Assembly (NCBI GenBank): GCA_037178625.1
Contig: CM074139.1
Location: 1,984,001-2,048,000, forward strand
Direction of reading: 5' to 3'
DNA length: 64,000 nt
DNA from: Skeletonema tropicum
Taxonomy: Eukaryota > Bacillariophyta > Thalassiosirophyceae > Thalassiosirales > Thalassiosiraceae
The first letter of the stretch is position 1; each line of letters opens with the position of its first letter. A program made the position numbers and the translations under genes. Positions 32,886-42,210 of the stretch are shown piece by piece. The notes under the pieces were generated by a model. The model searched no databases. It had not been told where the DNA came from and saw only the letters and a program-made list of their open reading frames with translations.

Positions 32886-33242
32886 AAGCTTGACTTCGTC
32901 AGCTTCTCTGCTTGTCTCCAAGAAATAAAGTGTCCTTTCAGACACAATCGTAAACTCAACAAATTGAAGAAACAAACAATTTAAGAAATGTAAATCAAAT
33001 CTGTGAAAGGGAAATTCACTTGACAACATTGGGATTGTCACAAATGCTTCTGCGAACCGTGGAATCGTGGAACTGCTTAGCAACCTCCGACGATGGCGGC
33101 CTTGAGACCGCTGAAATTATAAGCTCCATAATTAGGCTCTGCAAGCACACTAGTGTATCAAACTACTGGATAATTTATCGATTAGTAGACGTAAGTTTAA
33201 TACTTCTTCCTACTTCTGACACATCTCTCCCCCCACTTTAAC
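32886..33242 (+). repeat. Right terminal direct repeat
   Basis: Partner of 29673-30029, with differences near AACAAATTG and GAAATTATAAG. Just outside its left end a 16-bp segment is inverted relative to GTCTCCAAGAAATAAA within the repeat. Confidence 0.8.
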
Positions 33243-33247
33243 AACTA

Positions 33248-34625
33248 ACAAAAAAGTTGTTATTAATGCGGAGTTATTAGAGCTGGTGCTGTTACAGCTG
33301 GCAAATACTCCTTTCTGTCAACTAGAAAGCAATGAATGACGACGTAAATAGCAACCTGGTGATTTATTATCATCGGTAGCATGACCACGTTGAGATTCAA
33401 TGTCAATGCAATCATTGAATGTTTCGCAATGTCAATGCAATCATTGAATGTTGTTGTCTTGTTGGCTCCTGCCTCCGCAATTTTGCGGGAAGCCAGAGCC
33501 GCTTCCAACACCGTACGTGACTGAAAATAATCCTGTCATTATATATCTTTTGGTCTCTACTTGAAGTAAGTATGTACGATACTCATCAATGCACAGGTCG
33601 GTGTGGGCTGCAGGCTGCATCGCTACAGCTATTGTCTGAGAAAAGTGAAAACACAATGCTTTTTAAAATGTAAACCGACCTCATAGAAAACACCGACGGA
33701 AATAAACACAAACACAAAACTCCCATCAACAATAAGACTGATACTGTGTTGTGCAAACGCTGAGTTGGCAGTCGTTGACACAAAATTGCCCAGAAATTTC
33801 AGGCAATCGCGTGTGTGTTCGTTGTACAGCAGCTGGCATCAGATGGGTATGCCGATGATCAATTTCACCGCTGTAGGTGTAGAGGTAGAGGGGTGCGTGG
33901 GAGAAACCCTATTTGTATCTACACTAGAGGAGCTGGCAGTCAATAAGGAAACGTTACGTTGGATGTGTGTTGAACGATGCATCATATATAGAGTGGATAT
34001 CTAACACAACATCATAAAACGTTCTAACACAGACGATAAGAGAATTGAAGTCAAATGAATTTCACTCTTCCTCATATGTACTCGACTTTTGAGAGGATTT
34101 CATGCAGTCACACATCTTGTCTTATATGACTATGTAAGAATCAAAGCAAGAGTTGAGGTATTTCATGTGATGTTACAACATTATGCTCTCTCTCCAATTT
34201 GTGTAAACACTTCTAATCGCCAGGAGCCAGCCCCGACTACTCTCGATGGCCCGTAACAGAACAAAGGTCGCCAAAAATCACGTCCCGCCAAAAATTTGGC
34301 CGGTACAACATCCTGCTTTCCAGATTATTTTTCGCCGAATTTGTTGGCTTTCTCCCTGTGGACCAATAGATGCTATCACCCTGCAACAGGACGATAGTTA
34401 CACTCCACCAACAACTTTCTCTTCCTCTCTCTCTAGAGAAGCAACTCGGGAGTTAGTTATCGGCACAATACAAACAAGACATGGTAGGATTAGGTCAGCT
34501 TAGGTCCCACGGAGCATTGAGGAGAAACAATGTAGAACTCAGACTCCATTAATGCAGCTCAACCGCTCTCTGTGATATCCCAGCATCTCCCCATAAATTA
34601 TCTTAAAGATAGTTAGGCCATCATC
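33248..34625 (+). promoter_or_regulatory. Upstream region of the first Ser/Pro/Lys-rich gene
   Basis: Collinear with 28541-29672 over 33248-34412; its proximal part (34080-34625) recurs at 37045-37557 before the second gene, and pieces recur at 39220-39540. The last ~70 bp before the ATG (CTCAACCGCTCTCTGTGATA, CCCCATAAATTATCTTAA) are the best conserved part and probably hold core promoter and leader; this is inference from conservation. Confidence 0.5.
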
Positions 34626-36620
34626 ATGAAGATCTTCTTCCTCTTCCATCTAAGCCTTTTGGGCGGTGCTACTCCCATCACCGCTAAAGCTTCCAAGAGT
34701 GGAAAGTCTCAAGCTATGTCTATGCATAGCAGTGTGACCTCTCCTACACCTCCTGCATCACCAAGCAGCGCAAAATCAGGTAAACGGGTTCTACGTTTTA
34801 CTACCTTCTCGGAGCTACTCGATGCTTCTGCCAAGCCTGAAAGATCTGCCGCCGCATTCGTCTATGCAGGTACTAAGGGTAAGAGTACGAGTAAGAGTGG
34901 AAAGTCCGAAGCGCCTTCCTTGATGCCGAGCAGTAAGCCTTCACCTTCGCCATCTGCGATGCCGAGTAGTGCGCCTTCACCTACACCATCTGCCAAGCCG
35001 AGCTCGAGTCCTTCTGCATCACCAAGCAGCAATCCTTCCCCTTCGCCTTCTGCGATGCCAAGCAGTAGCCCATCATCTAAGCCGTCTGCCAAGCCGAGTG
35101 TCAGCCCTTCTGCATCACCGAGCAGTAGCCCGTCGTCTAAGCCATCTGCCAAGCCAAGTGTCAGCCCTTCTGCATCACCGAGCAGTAGCCCATCGTCCAA
35201 GCCGTCTGCCAAGCCGAGTTTCAGCCCTTCTGCGTCGCCAAGCAGCAAGCCTTCGCCATCTCCTTCCGCATCGCCAAGCAGTAAGCCTTCTGCTCGGCCT
35301 AGTTTCAGTCCTTCTGCATCGCCAAGCAGCAAGCCTTCACCATCGCCTTCTGCAACACCAAGCAGCAAGCCTTCTGCCAGGCCTAGTTTCAGCCCATCTG
35401 CGGCGCCTACGAGCAAGCCTTCTCCCAAGCCAACTTCGAAGCCTGTGACTCCTCCTGCTGCGAAGCCAACTGGTAGTGGTAGTGCAAAATCAGGCAAGTC
35501 GGCTCAACGTCAACGTGCTTACAACCTCTCTGACCTCCTCGGTGCAGATGCCATGCCCAGGAGCTCGCTCATCGGCGCTGCTGAAGGTACCAAAAGTAAG
35601 AGTGGAAAGTCCGAAGCGCCAACCGCAGGACCAAGCGGTATGCCTTCGCCTTCGCCTTCTGCGAGGCCAAGCAGTAGCCCATCGTCTAAGCCGTCTGCCA
35701 AGCCGAGCGTCAGTCCCTCCGCATCGCCAAGCAGCAAGCCTTCACCTTCACCTTCCGCATCGCCAAGCAGCAAGCCATCACCATCTCCTTCCGCATCGCC
35801 AAGCAGTAGCCCCTCGTCTAAGCCTAGTTTCAGTCCTTCTGCGTCGCCAAGCAGCAAGCCTTCACCTTCGCCTTCTGCAACACCAAGCAGTAAGCCTTCA
35901 GCTAGGCCTAGTTTCAGCCCTTCTGCGGCGCCTACGAGCAAGCCTTCTCCCAAGCCAACTTCGAAGCCTGTGACTCCTCCTGCTGCGAAGCCAACTGGTA
36001 GCGCAAAATCAGGCAAGTCGGCTCAACGTCAACGTGCTTACAACCTCTCTGACCTCCTTGGCGCAGATGCCATGCCCAGGAGCTCACTCGCCGCCGCTGC
36101 TGCAGGTACCAAGAGTAAGAGTGGAAAGTCCGAAGCGCCAACCGCAGGGCCAAGTGGTATGCCTTCACCTTCGCCTTCTGCGAGGCCAAGCAGTAGCCCA
36201 TCGTCTAAGCCGTCTGCCAAACCAAGTGTTAGTCCTTCTGCCAAGCCGAGCAGTAGCCCGTCGTCTAAGCCGTCTGCTAAGCCGAGCGTCAGTCCTTCCA
36301 CATCGCCAAGCAGCAAGCCCTCATCTTCACCTTCCGAGTCGCCAAGCAGCAAGCCTTCACCATCTCCTTCCGCAATGCCAAGCAGTAAGCCTTCTGCTAG
36401 GCCTAGTTTCAGTCCTTCTGCGTCGCCAAGCAGCAAGCCTTCACCTTCGCCCTCAGCATCACCAAGCAGCAAGCCTTCTGCCAGGCCTAGTTTCAGTCCT
36501 TCTGCGGCGCCTACGAGCAAGCCTTCTCCCAAGCCAACTTCGAAGCCTGTGACTCCTCCTGCTGCGAAGCCAACTGGTAGTGGTAGTGCAAAATCAGGCA
36601 AGTCGCGTCAGGGCTCATGA
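34626..36620 (+). CDS. Secreted Ser/Pro/Lys-rich repeat protein, silaffin-like candidate 1
   Basis: 664 residues. A signal peptide (MKIFFLFHLSLLGGATPITA) is followed by lysine clusters with KxxK spacing (KASKSGKS, SAKSGKR, STSKSGKSEA). Three modules follow, each opened by an RxL-like site and a short conserved segment (KRVLRF.TFSELLDASA; AYNLSDLLGADAMPRSSL twice) and filled with PSSKPSPSPSA-type repeats. Signal peptide plus KxxK clusters is the working definition of silaffin-like cell-wall proteins in centric diatoms, where the lysines carry polyamines and the serines phosphate. The role in silica is an inference. The near-identical second and third modules point to recent internal duplication. 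Confidence 0.65.
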   Translation: MKIFFLFHLSLLGGATPITAKASKSGKSQAMSMHSSVTSPTPPASPSSAKSGKRVLRFTTFSELLDASAKPERSAAAFVYAGTKGKSTSKSGKSEAPSLMPSSKPSPSPSAMPSSAPSPTPSAKPSSSPSASPSSNPSPSPSAMPSSSPSSKPSAKPSVSPSASPSSSPSSKPSAKPSVSPSASPSSSPSSKPSAKPSFSPSASPSSKPSPSPSASPSSKPSARPSFSPSASPSSKPSPSPSATPSSKPSARPSFSPSAAPTSKPSPKPTSKPVTPPAAKPTGSGSAKSGKSAQRQRAYNLSDLLGADAMPRSSLIGAAEGTKSKSGKSEAPTAGPSGMPSPSPSARPSSSPSSKPSAKPSVSPSASPSSKPSPSPSASPSSKPSPSPSASPSSSPSSKPSFSPSASPSSKPSPSPSATPSSKPSARPSFSPSAAPTSKPSPKPTSKPVTPPAAKPTGSAKSGKSAQRQRAYNLSDLLGADAMPRSSLAAAAAGTKSKSGKSEAPTAGPSGMPSPSPSARPSSSPSSKPSAKPSVSPSAKPSSSPSSKPSAKPSVSPSTSPSSKPSSSPSESPSSKPSPSPSAMPSSKPSARPSFSPSASPSSKPSPSPSASPSSKPSARPSFSPSAAPTSKPSPKPTSKPVTPPAAKPTGSGSAKSGKSRQGS

Positions 36621-37557
36621 AGAATCAGTTTTTCAGTAAGTTGATCAGGTAATCCCCATTAGAATCTTCTTGTAGACGGGAAATATATTTTGATAAAGTA
36701 GAGAGAGCATTACTTAGTATATCCTCGCGTCAACTTGGTAAAGAATGGAGCTGTTATGTAACAGGAGCAGGCAGAAGGAGTTGTATTGTCTCTGGTTCAT
36801 TTATAATCGATCTAAGAGCTTTCATGCGAGAAGAGTTAGTTCAAGTAACATAATAGGACACATCCATGTGAGAGCAAGAAACGGAGTGAAATCTAAGTCT
36901 TGTCTCAATTTCTAGCTGCACTTTTGCGAAAGTATGTCTCTTTGAAAGGCTGATCAGTCTTAATGTTTCAATGGTCATCTCATCTAGAGGGGTACATAGA
37001 GAGATTCGTCTCATGGAAAAATATTTGATCTTCCCTCTTCTTCTTTCTCGACTTTTGAGAGGATTTCATGCGTTCGATTCTTGTCTTATAACTGTGTAAG
37101 AATGAAGCAAGAATTAAGGTGTTTCATGTGATGCTAGCAATATATGTCTCTCTTAAGTATGTACAAACTGAAACTTCATTTTGCCAGGAGCCAGGCAGCC
37201 CCGACTCACTCTCGATGCCCATAAAAGAACGAAGGTGGCCAAAAATCGCGTCCCGCTTTCCAGATTATTCTTCGCCGAATTTGTTGACTTTCTCCCCCTG
37301 GACCAACAGATGCTAGACCCTGCAACTGGACGATAGTTACACTCTCCAACAAGTTTCTCTTCCTATCTCTCTGAAGAGAGCAAATCGAATAACTATCGGG
37401 AGTTATACAATGGCGTAAACAAGACATGGTAGGATTAGTTCCCACGAGCACTGAGGAGAAAAAATATAGGAATCAGAATACAAAATGCAGCTCAACCGCT
37501 CTCTGTGATATTACAGCATCTCCCCATAAATTATCTTAAGATAGTTAGGCAATCATC

Positions 37558-38670
37558 ATGAAGATCTTGCTCCTGCTTTACATAAGCCTTTTGGGCGGTG
37601 CTACTCCCATCTTCGCTAAAGCTTCCAAGAGTGGAAAGTCTCAAGCTATGTCTATGCAAAGCAGTGTGATCTCTCCTACACCTCCTGCAACACCGAGCAG
37701 CGCAAAATCAGGTAAACGGGTTCTACGTTTTTCTGTCCTCTCGAAGCTACTCGATGCCTCTGCCATGACAGAAAGATCTGCCGTCGTCGCCTATGCAGGT
37801 ACTAAGGGTAAGAGTACGAGTAAGAGTGGAAAGTCCGAAGCGCCTTCCTTTATGCCGAGCAGTAAGCCTTCACCTACGCCATCTGCCACGCCGAGTAGTG
37901 CGCCTTCACCTACGCCATCTACCACGCCGAGCTCAAGTCCATCTGCATCTCCAAGCAGCAAGCCTTCACCTTTGCCTTCTGCGATGCCAAGCAGTAAGCC
38001 CTCAGCATCGCCTTCTGCAATGCCAAGCAGTAGCCCGTCGTCTAAGCCGAGCGTCAGCCCTTCTGCGAGGCCAAGCAGCAAGCCTTCACCTTCGCCCTCT
38101 GCAATGCCAAGCAGTAAGCCCTCAGCATCGCCTTCTGCAAGGCCAAGCAGTAGCCCGTCGTCGAAGCCGAGCGTCAGTCCTTCTGCGAGGCCAAGCAGCA
38201 AGCCTTCATCATCGCCCTCTGCAAGGCCAAGCAGTAGCCCGTCGTCGAAGCCTAGTTTCAGTCCTTCTGCAATGCCAAGCAGTAGCCCGTCGTCGAAGCC
38301 TAGTTTCAGTCCTTCTGCGAAGCCAAGCAGCAAGCCTTCACCTTCGCCTTCCGCAATGCCAAGCAGTAGCCCGTCGTCCAAGCCTAGTTTCAGTCCTTCT
38401 GCGAGGCCAAGCAGCAAGCCTTCATCATCGCCCTCTGCAACGCCCAGCAGTAGCCCCTCGTCTAAGCCTAGTTTCAGTCCTTCTGCGAAGCCAAGCAGCA
38501 AGCCTTCATCTTCACCTTCTGCATCACCAAGCAGTAAGCCTTCTGCCAGGCCTAGTTTCAGTCCTTCTGCGGCGCCTACGAGCAAGCCCTCTCCCAAGCC
38601 AACTTCGAAGCCTGTGAGTCCTCCGGCTGCGAAGCCAACTGGTAGCGCAAAATCAGGCAAGTCGGTTTAA
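37558..38670 (+). CDS. Secreted Ser/Pro/Lys-rich repeat protein, silaffin-like candidate 2
   Basis: 370 residues, a tandem paralogue of the gene at 34626. The same signal peptide type, KASKSGKS and SAKSGKR clusters and KRVLRFSVLSKLLDASA segment are present, but only one repeat module (PSSSPSSKPSFSPSA units) and the shared end KPTSKPVSPPAAKPTGS. Flanks are shared on both sides: the last ~500 bp upstream, and downstream AATCCCCATTAGAATCTTCT and a 150-bp block at about 38900-39052. Copy number of the Ser/Pro unit is probably variable. Confidence 0.65.
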   Translation: MKILLLLYISLLGGATPIFAKASKSGKSQAMSMQSSVISPTPPATPSSAKSGKRVLRFSVLSKLLDASAMTERSAVVAYAGTKGKSTSKSGKSEAPSFMPSSKPSPTPSATPSSAPSPTPSTTPSSSPSASPSSKPSPLPSAMPSSKPSASPSAMPSSSPSSKPSVSPSARPSSKPSPSPSAMPSSKPSASPSARPSSSPSSKPSVSPSARPSSKPSSSPSARPSSSPSSKPSFSPSAMPSSSPSSKPSFSPSAKPSSKPSPSPSAMPSSSPSSKPSFSPSARPSSKPSSSPSATPSSSPSSKPSFSPSAKPSSKPSSSPSASPSSKPSARPSFSPSAAPTSKPSPKPTSKPVSPPAAKPTGSAKSGKSV

Positions 38671-39691
38671 AAGAATCAGTTTTGCATTGATTTGATTAGG
38701 TAATCCCCATTAGAATCTTCTTGTAGACGGGTAATATATTAGAGAAAGTAGAGAGAGCATTACTTAGGATATCCTCGCGTCAACTTGGAAAAGAATGATG
38801 CATCAGAAGCAGAAGTATTTGAGTATTTTGTCACACTCCTACTTGATAAATTATACAGTAGTGGATACAAGGTTAGACTGCATCAGATGTGATTTATGTG
38901 AGAGCAAGAAACGGAGTGAAATCTAAGTCTTGTCTCAATTTCTAGCTGCACTTTTGCGAAAGTATGTCTCTTTGAAAGGCTGATCAGTCTTAATGTTAAT
39001 GTTTCAATGGTCATCTCATCTAGAAGGGTACATAGAGAGATTCGTCTCATGGTTCATTTATAACCAGTATAAGGAGCCTAACATGCACTAAGAGTTATTC
39101 AAGTAACAAACAGGTCCTACTATCAAATGTCAATATTTTACAAATCAAACGATCTTCCCTCTTCTTCTTTCTCGAGGTTATTCATGTGGTCTCCTAGTAT
39201 GTACAAACTTAACATGAATTTTTCGTTGTTGCTCCACGACTTTTACAATGAGTAGTTTTTTTCATCAGAGAGTGTTTTTTATGCGGAGCTCTTAGATCAA
39301 TTGCTCTTAGAGCTGGCAAATCTTTCTGTCAACTCTAGAGAGGGAGGACAATGACGACGTAACAACCTGGTATTGTCATTGACAGCATGAAACGTTGAGA
39401 TTCATTGCAATCACATGTTGTAGCTTGGCTCTTGCAAGGGAATAACTAACTGGCTCTTGGCTCCTCGCTCCTGCTGCTCAAGAATAATTTTTCGGGAAGT
39501 CAGAGCCGCTTCCAACACCGTACGTGACTGATCATTCTGTGGTAATCTTTTGCCCTGGCTTTGGTCTCTATCTTGCCTCACATAATAGTAGATATGTACG
39601 TACATACTTACGTATCCTACTTACTCGAGTAAATACTTCTTGAGCTATCTTCATCTTCGAGTCCCTTGCTTCGAACATAAATATCAATAGA
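38671..39691. other. Intergenic: shared 3' flank and a further partial upstream copy
   Basis: The block ~38900-39052 repeats 36870-37015. From about 39220 to 39540 the sequence again follows the start of the duplicated upstream region (GAGCTGGCAAATC, GACGACGTAACAACCTGG, CCGCTTCCAACACCGTACGT). No gene follows from it. Confidence 0.6.
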
Positions 39692-39712
39692 ATCATCAAT
39701 AACACTAGCATT

Positions 39713-40673
39713 TTGCGAATAATACATCGAATGCATCAAACAATACAAATGAGTACCGCGTCGTCACCATACTCCAACTCTACGAGTCCTACTTGCTCCT
39801 CCATCCAATGCTCTGACATTGCATCGCAAGAGGAAGTGAGCAGCAGCACAGGAGGCAAAGGAAAATTGCTCCACAAGAAAACATCCAAAATAGAGACAAG
39901 AAGATCATCTACCACCGTCGAATCTCCACCTGTTCTTCCAAATGCGATAAAGAACGCAAGGGCTACCTCAACAAATACGAGCAACTTGCACGAAGCCTAT
40001 ATAGACTCCGAAAATCGTGGCAGTATCGACCCCGAGACGGTTATCAAACTCTTACAAGAGCAAGATACATTGAAGAAACGACAGTGGCTATTACTCTTGG
40101 GGAATATTATCCAATGGCTCCCAATCATTGTTGGAGCAGTGTACACAGTCGTCCAATTCACTGAGCGGCAATATCAACAGAATGTCGGTGGGAAAATATT
40201 GAGTTCTACGGATTATATCCGGGAGGGAATCGTGACATCTGAGGAGATTCACCTTGTGGGAATTGTCCGAGGGGCATGCCTATCCCTTGTCGGAGAAACA
40301 ACGTGAGGATTATTTAAGGGATGGGTTTGTCGTACTCCCCGATGTCTTGACGGAAGGAGAATCTCAGGCGCTGGATAAGGTCATGGCACATAACTTGAAT
40401 GAGCTTGCATTTCCGGATCTGTTGACAAAATGCTCACGTAAATTCCATGGAGAGCACTACCACTCATCTGTAACTCATCGATTCTGGCAACAGCCTAGGA
40501 TATCTGACATGTTATCAACCTTGGCATTGGATGGGGATACAGCGTATATGGTTACTTCCGAGATACTAGAAATGCCAAATGGAGCAGAATGTATCCCGCA
40601 ATGGCATTTTGACTTTTTTCCACAGAATTATAACGCCTCTTTTACTACGGATGAGGGTAGAAGAATTATTTAA
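39713..40673 (+). pseudogene. PhyH-like dioxygenase gene, frameshifted and short, unit 1
   Basis: The first frame (39713-40306) gives a Ser/Thr-rich N-terminus and one membrane segment (WLLLLGNIIQWLPIIVGAVY). The frame then shifts by one base near 40254 and continues as WELSEGHAYPLSEKQREDYL, DGFVVLPDVLT, typical of the N-terminal part of phytanoyl-CoA dioxygenase-like Fe(II)/2-oxoglutarate enzymes. QWHFDFFP carries a possible iron-binding HxD. The frame ends about 18 residues later, so the second iron His and the 2-oxoglutarate Arg are missing. The same shift is present in all three units, so it is older than the triplication or is bypassed by splicing or frameshifting. Confidence 0.55.
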
Positions 40674-40756
40674 TGAAACGCATCTAGGACTAAATAACTA
40701 AATGATTAGCTTAGCTGATACTGCACAAACAGCGTGGATTAGGTTATGTATGCAAT

Positions 40757-42210
40757 TTACTGGAGATTTGCCATCTGTATCTTCTGCAACTCGACCTTGG
40801 TCTCGTGGAGCCTCCTTTTCGTTTCGCTCTCTTTGCGAATGAGAAGCTCTTGCTCATCCGATAGCTTACAATAGTTACTAGCCATCGTTCTGAGCTTGGC
40901 CTCTCCACATGCTACGATTTGTTCAAGCTGTTGGATCTTGTTTACATGCGTGTATTGTGCTTCCTTCAATAAACAGTAGTCAGCTGTGAGCTTACTAATT
41001 GTGCTGTTGAGCTCTTGCGTATTCGTCATGAGGCGTGAGCTCACATCTCGTTCGCTTCGAATCACCGCCTGCATCTGCTCCTTCAGCTCTTTCTTTCTTG
41101 CGGCCATTTCATCTAACAACGTTTGATACATGAGTGACTGTTTCTCTTGCAAGTCTCCACTCCTCTTTGCATCGAATTGATACCCCTTGCTAAGTGCACG
41201 CAACTTCTCGACTTCCATCTCAGCAGTTCTGATTCGATTCTCAGTGTCTTGCTGCAAGTCATCTGCTGCCTTTTCATGTGAGCGCTGCATCTGCTTGGAG
41301 TCTTCGTTGAGGCGTACGACTTGAGATGAGAGGGTATCAATTTGCTGCATCTTCGTGTTTAACTCGTCCTGCAAGTTGGACTGAATCTTGATGAGCCTCG
41401 TCTCTTTATCTGTAGCGTCTGAGAGAGTTGTTTGTAGCCTAGCCTCCAGCTGAACAACTGTCGTCTTCAAGTCTTTCACCTCGTTTCGCTTTCGTTCAAG
41501 GTGGTTTTCAGCATCTGTGGCGCGATACAATGTCTCTTGGAAGCTAGTTTCGTTCTCTTTCTGAATAGCATCCAAGGAGCTTGCCAGAGAAGAGCACCGC
41601 TGTTTCAGACTTTGCTTCTCCCTTTGATTGTTTGAGTTATCAGTCCTCCAGTTGGGATATCGTTCGACGTAGCTTTTCAATAATCACCTCCTTTGCCTCA
41701 ACCGCTATGGCATGTTGCCCCTTCATCTTGGAGAACTTGCTAGTGATACAGGCGAAGTCTTCCTTGTGAGATTTTGCCATGGCTTCCATTTCCTTCTCGA
41801 GGAAATCTGACTTTGTTTCCAGCTTATGATTTTTCAGATCACTCTTGCAGAGCTCCTCTCTCAAATCCTTCACCTCTTGCCGTAGTTCGTCACATTGCAA
41901 TTCACGCTGCCGATCCAACTCTCTCAATCGGTCTGCAGCCTCCTTGCTTGCTTTTGAATCACGACGTACTGAGCAAAGCTCTCTCTCCATCTCCCGACGC
42001 TCTCCATCTAGCCTCTCTTCTTCACTTTGTTTCAGCTGAAGGGTGGCACGCAACTCCTCTATTTCAGTAGCCGAGCAGCTTGCGCTTGATGCTAGCATCT
42101 CAGCCTCAGCACGAGTGGATTCAACTTCCGACTGCAGCTGTTCAACTCTTGCAGTGAGCTCGGACCTCAAAGAGCTGGATTGCTTGTCGCGTGTTTGAAG
42201 AGACTCAATC
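40757..42210 (-). pseudogene. Coiled-coil gene, truncated and frameshifted, unit 1
   Basis: Matches the C-terminal two thirds of the intact gene at 50163-52270. An extra C near 41650 (CAGTCCTCCAG versus CAGTCTCCAG) splits the frame, and the 5' end is lost at 42210 where the LINE begins. Probably not functional. Confidence 0.8.

Larger units (their letters stand above)
29673..33242 (+). mobile_element. Non-autonomous LTR-type element
   Basis: Two direct repeats of 357 bp (29673-30029 and 32886-33242) differ at only about two positions and bracket 2.86 kb. AACT (possibly AACAACT) borders both outer ends, compatible with a short target duplication. Ends are AAGC..TAAC rather than the usual TG..CA, so limits are provisional. 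Inside there is a short basic gag-like frame and two sets of tandem repeats, with no protease, integrase or reverse transcriptase, so the element would depend on others. Confidence 0.65.

Noticed and set aside
34862..38660. Long minus-strand and alternative plus-strand frames over the Ser/Pro repeats (Leu/Gly/Glu-rich or Arg/His/Leu-rich)
   Set aside because: They are antisense or shifted readings of short codon repeats; the plus-strand frames with signal peptides explain the DNA.
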